Source: Sphaerolaimus hirsutus (Eukaryota; Nematoda; Chromadorea; Monhysterida; Sphaerolaimidae). From it: a stretch of 64,000 nucleotides of DNA. The translations under genes were made by a program, and so were the position numbers. The stretch is taken from assembly GCA_964036195.1 (NCBI GenBank), contig OZ038460.1:7939504-8003503 (forward strand), given 5' to 3'. Position 1 is the first letter of the stretch. The number at the start of each line of letters is the position of its first letter. Positions 62,119-64,000 of the stretch are shown here, piece by piece. A model generated the notes under the pieces. The model had not been told where the DNA came from. It did no database searches and saw nothing but the letters and a program-made list of their open reading frames with translations.

Positions 62119-64000
62119 ATGGCGCACTCGGTGCGCAGCAAAGGGCCGCCGCCTACCGACGCGGAAATGGCGGCGCAGTTGGCCGCCGAGGCGGCGGCCG
62201 AGAGAGCGGCGGCGGCGCAGGCCGCCCAGGTTGGTCGCTCTCCTGCCGAACTGCGAATTTTCGTGGACCAATGTTTGGATCCGACGGACCGAACCGTTAC
62301 CCGATCGGACCTGTTGAATTTGGTGTGTAACCTATTGGCCCAGCGCCAAGGGGACTGGCCGACGTGCGCCAAGCCCACCCAGTTGAATGACGCGGCCCTC
62401 TGCCGCAAAGCGCTCGCCCTCATAAGCGCATATGAAAACTCAAGTAGGGGGGCGCCTTTTTTCGTGCCGGTCGATTCTGCGGACGAGGACGACTATGGGC
62501 CGCAGCGGCCTGCCTCGCCGGTTTTTCAGAGCCCGGCCGCCTCTCAGGTCGACGGCCTGGAGGGGGGTGGGGCTCACGCGCAAATCAACATGAGCCGCTC
62601 GCGGCACAGCAGCGGGGGCTCGATCGCCACAAATGCAACGAACTACGATCAGTTCACCGCAGCGATCAACGCGCGCGTCGCGCAGCAGGACGCGTTAATT
62701 AAGCAACTACAACAGCAGCTCGTTCAGCAACAACTGGGGCCCTCAAAGGGCGCCCCATCGGCGGCGTCATCAGCAGCGGCAAGCGACCCGTGGTCGTGGA
62801 CCAGGGAGGAGCGCATCACCGCCGCGACCGAGGCGGGCCCCTCGCTGATACAGCAAATCGCGGCGTACGTCGATAAGTTCGTCACGTCGTCGTCCGATGG
62901 GTTGCAAAAGCTGACACCGGCGTTGGCACTGATTTCCTCGCGCGATCGCATGGGCGTCGGCCAAGTCGCGGCCGCCGCCAGCAAGCAATTAAACTTTGAT
63001 GGCACCCCCACCTGTTCCGCGGGGCCTTTCAAGTTTTGGCTGCACACCACGTGCCTCCAGGCGCTGGGGGTCCCCAACACGCACCAGCAAATGTTCTGGA
63101 ACTGCGTGTTTGCGCAATGTCTGAAGGGCGACGCCCACCGGCGCTACATCGCCACGCGCATCGATAAGCGGCACGACATTTTGTACATCCTAGACAAACT
63201 TGCCGACCTCTACCGCCTCGATCAGCGCATCACATCCGTGACGGACTGGTATCACACCAAGGCCAAGCCCGGCGAGCCGATCGCTGAGCTGTACGCCCAG
63301 TTGTCCGCCAACTTCCACCACATCAGCGACACGATGGCCGACGCTGAGCGCGAGAAAATGATCGGCGATAAGTTGTTTTCCGAAATCGTTTCGCTCGTCC
63401 CGTCGGCATGCTGGTACGTCTGGCATGAAAAGTGGAAACAGGGCGAGGTGTCGCTCGACATGGCGATTTTGAAAATGGACAACGCACGGCAAGAGTTGAA
63501 GGGCGGGAATCGTTTCGCGCGCTCGGACAATTTCCGCTCGGACAATTTTCGCTCGGACAATTCGGGGGGTCGTTTCCGCCAAAGTGGCCGCCAGAACCGC
63601 GGCAATTGGCAGGTCGAGTCCAAGGCACAGGGCACCTGTGAGGCGCCCCGGGGCGCCAACAGCACCACGCCCAGCGACATGCGCGCACCGAGGGGCGGTG
63701 CCAACTCGACCACATGGTGCACATATTTTCTGCACCCCCGACCGCTTCAGCACGCAGCCTCGGATTGCTTCCTAAACCCGTCATCACCGGCGTACAAACC
63801 GGAGGTGGCGGAACGCGTTCGAAACGCGCTCGCGCGCAAGGGTGTAAGTGAGGCCGATGCACGCCAAGCCATGATGCGCATGTGCCAGGAGCAGGGCATT
63901 CCCACGCAGCGCGCCGATTCTCGCCAGCAGGGCGGCCGCCCCAGTCGGGGCCGGCCAGCGCGCTCTACGCGAAAAAACCAGTCGGTCCAGAGCACGCAGC
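62119..64000 (+). CDS. Gag polyprotein of an LTR retrotransposon, 3' partial
   Basis: One reading frame is open from the ATG at 62119 to the window end (at least 627 codons, no stop), following the LTR and leader. The N-terminus is Ala/Glu-rich and helical. A Ser/Gln-rich linker (about 150-230) follows. A capsid-like region (about 300-450) starts GPFKFWLHTTC and contains a TDWYHTKAKPGEPIAELYAQ segment typical of retrotransposon gag. A basic Arg/Gly/Asn region with three RSDNF units (about 470-500) comes next. A Cys-His box (WCTYFLHP...HAASDC, about 531-548) then takes the place of a zinc knuckle. The Cys-His spacing resembles the C-x-H-x-A-x-C boxes of Ty3/gypsy-type gags. Protease and polymerase are beyond the window. 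The start was chosen because the frame is closed by TAG at 62038. GC content is much higher than in the flanks, consistent with a recent insertion. Confidence 0.8.
   Translation, partial: MAHSVRSKGPPPTDAEMAAQLAAEAAAERAAAAQAAQVGRSPAELRIFVDQCLDPTDRTVTRSDLLNLVCNLLAQRQGDWPTCAKPTQLNDAALCRKALALISAYENSSRGAPFFVPVDSADEDDYGPQRPASPVFQSPAASQVDGLEGGGAHAQINMSRSRHSSGGSIATNATNYDQFTAAINARVAQQDALIKQLQQQLVQQQLGPSKGAPSAASSAAASDPWSWTREERITAATEAGPSLIQQIAAYVDKFVTSSSDGLQKLTPALALISSRDRMGVGQVAAAASKQLNFDGTPTCSAGPFKFWLHTTCLQALGVPNTHQQMFWNCVFAQCLKGDAHRRYIATRIDKRHDILYILDKLADLYRLDQRITSVTDWYHTKAKPGEPIAELYAQLSANFHHISDTMADAEREKMIGDKLFSEIVSLVPSACWYVWHEKWKQGEVSLDMAILKMDNARQELKGGNRFARSDNFRSDNFRSDNSGGRFRQSGRQNRGNWQVESKAQGTCEAPRGANSTTPSDMRAPRGGANSTTWCTYFLHPRPLQHAASDCFLNPSSPAYKPEVAERVRNALARKGVSEADARQAMMRMCQEQGIPTQRADSRQQGGRPSRGRPARSTRKNQSVQSTQ

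Noticed and set aside
61562-63995. Several long open frames on the minus strand opposite the retrotransposon (for example 63190-63753, 63323-63862, 61852-62271)
   Set aside because: They are shadows of the high-GC plus-strand gag frame and leader repeats; none matches a family or has a coherent start and neighbours.
62119-64000. Reading the gag frame as a host gene
   Set aside because: It follows an LTR-like block and primer-site-like sequence, has a capsid-type segment, a basic region and a Cys-His box in gag order, and differs in base composition from the host genes nearby.

Overview
The window is animal nuclear DNA: spliced genes, long AT-rich introns packed with foldback repeats, and GC-rich exons. 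No bacterial, organellar or rRNA features are seen. Gene content (ELP1, an Olig-type bHLH factor, a PHAF1 homologue, a single-pass leucine-rich-repeat protein, an SH2-tyrosine kinase of the Fer/Fes group without F-BAR) fits an invertebrate. The short basic N-terminus plus SH2-kinase layout resembles the expanded Fer-like kinases of nematodes, so a nematode or other ecdysozoan is my low-confidence guess. All exon models were built by hand from reading frame, splice phase and family similarity; phases agree across every junction I list.

Layout. 1-6305 (+): C-terminal half of ELP1, 14 exons. 6306-10452: intergenic, repeats, then a GC-rich block just upstream of the next gene. 10453-12869 (+): Olig-like bHLH gene, 5 exons. 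12870-24087: about 11 kb of intergenic repeats. 24088-52018 (-): PHAF1 homologue, 14 exons. Its tenth intron is 19.4 kb and contains a complete LRR transmembrane gene on the opposite strand (42829-46068, 5 exons). 52910-60601 (+): SH2-tyrosine kinase, 10 exons, head-to-head with PHAF1. 61289-64000 (+): 5' LTR, leader and gag of an LTR retrotransposon that runs off the window.

The most striking signal is a family of about 150-175 bp foldback elements that look like introners. Two ELP1 introns (2903-3077 and 4571-4722) are each exactly one element: the left arm supplies the GT donor and the right arm the AG acceptor. A third GT...AG copy lies just after the Olig stop codon; removing a younger MITE from it brings it back to 156 bp. 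Further copies lie at 3790-3942, 10515-10671, 23267-23539 and at the start of a kinase intron (56297). Other repeat families include hAT-type foldbacks with exact 8-bp target duplications, a large group with ACCGTATTT ends, a Mutator-like element, and several nested MITE families.

The genes share no obvious pathway. ELP1 acts in tRNA wobble modification, PHAF1 in autophagy, Olig in neural or mesodermal transcription, and the LRR protein and kinase at or near the membrane.
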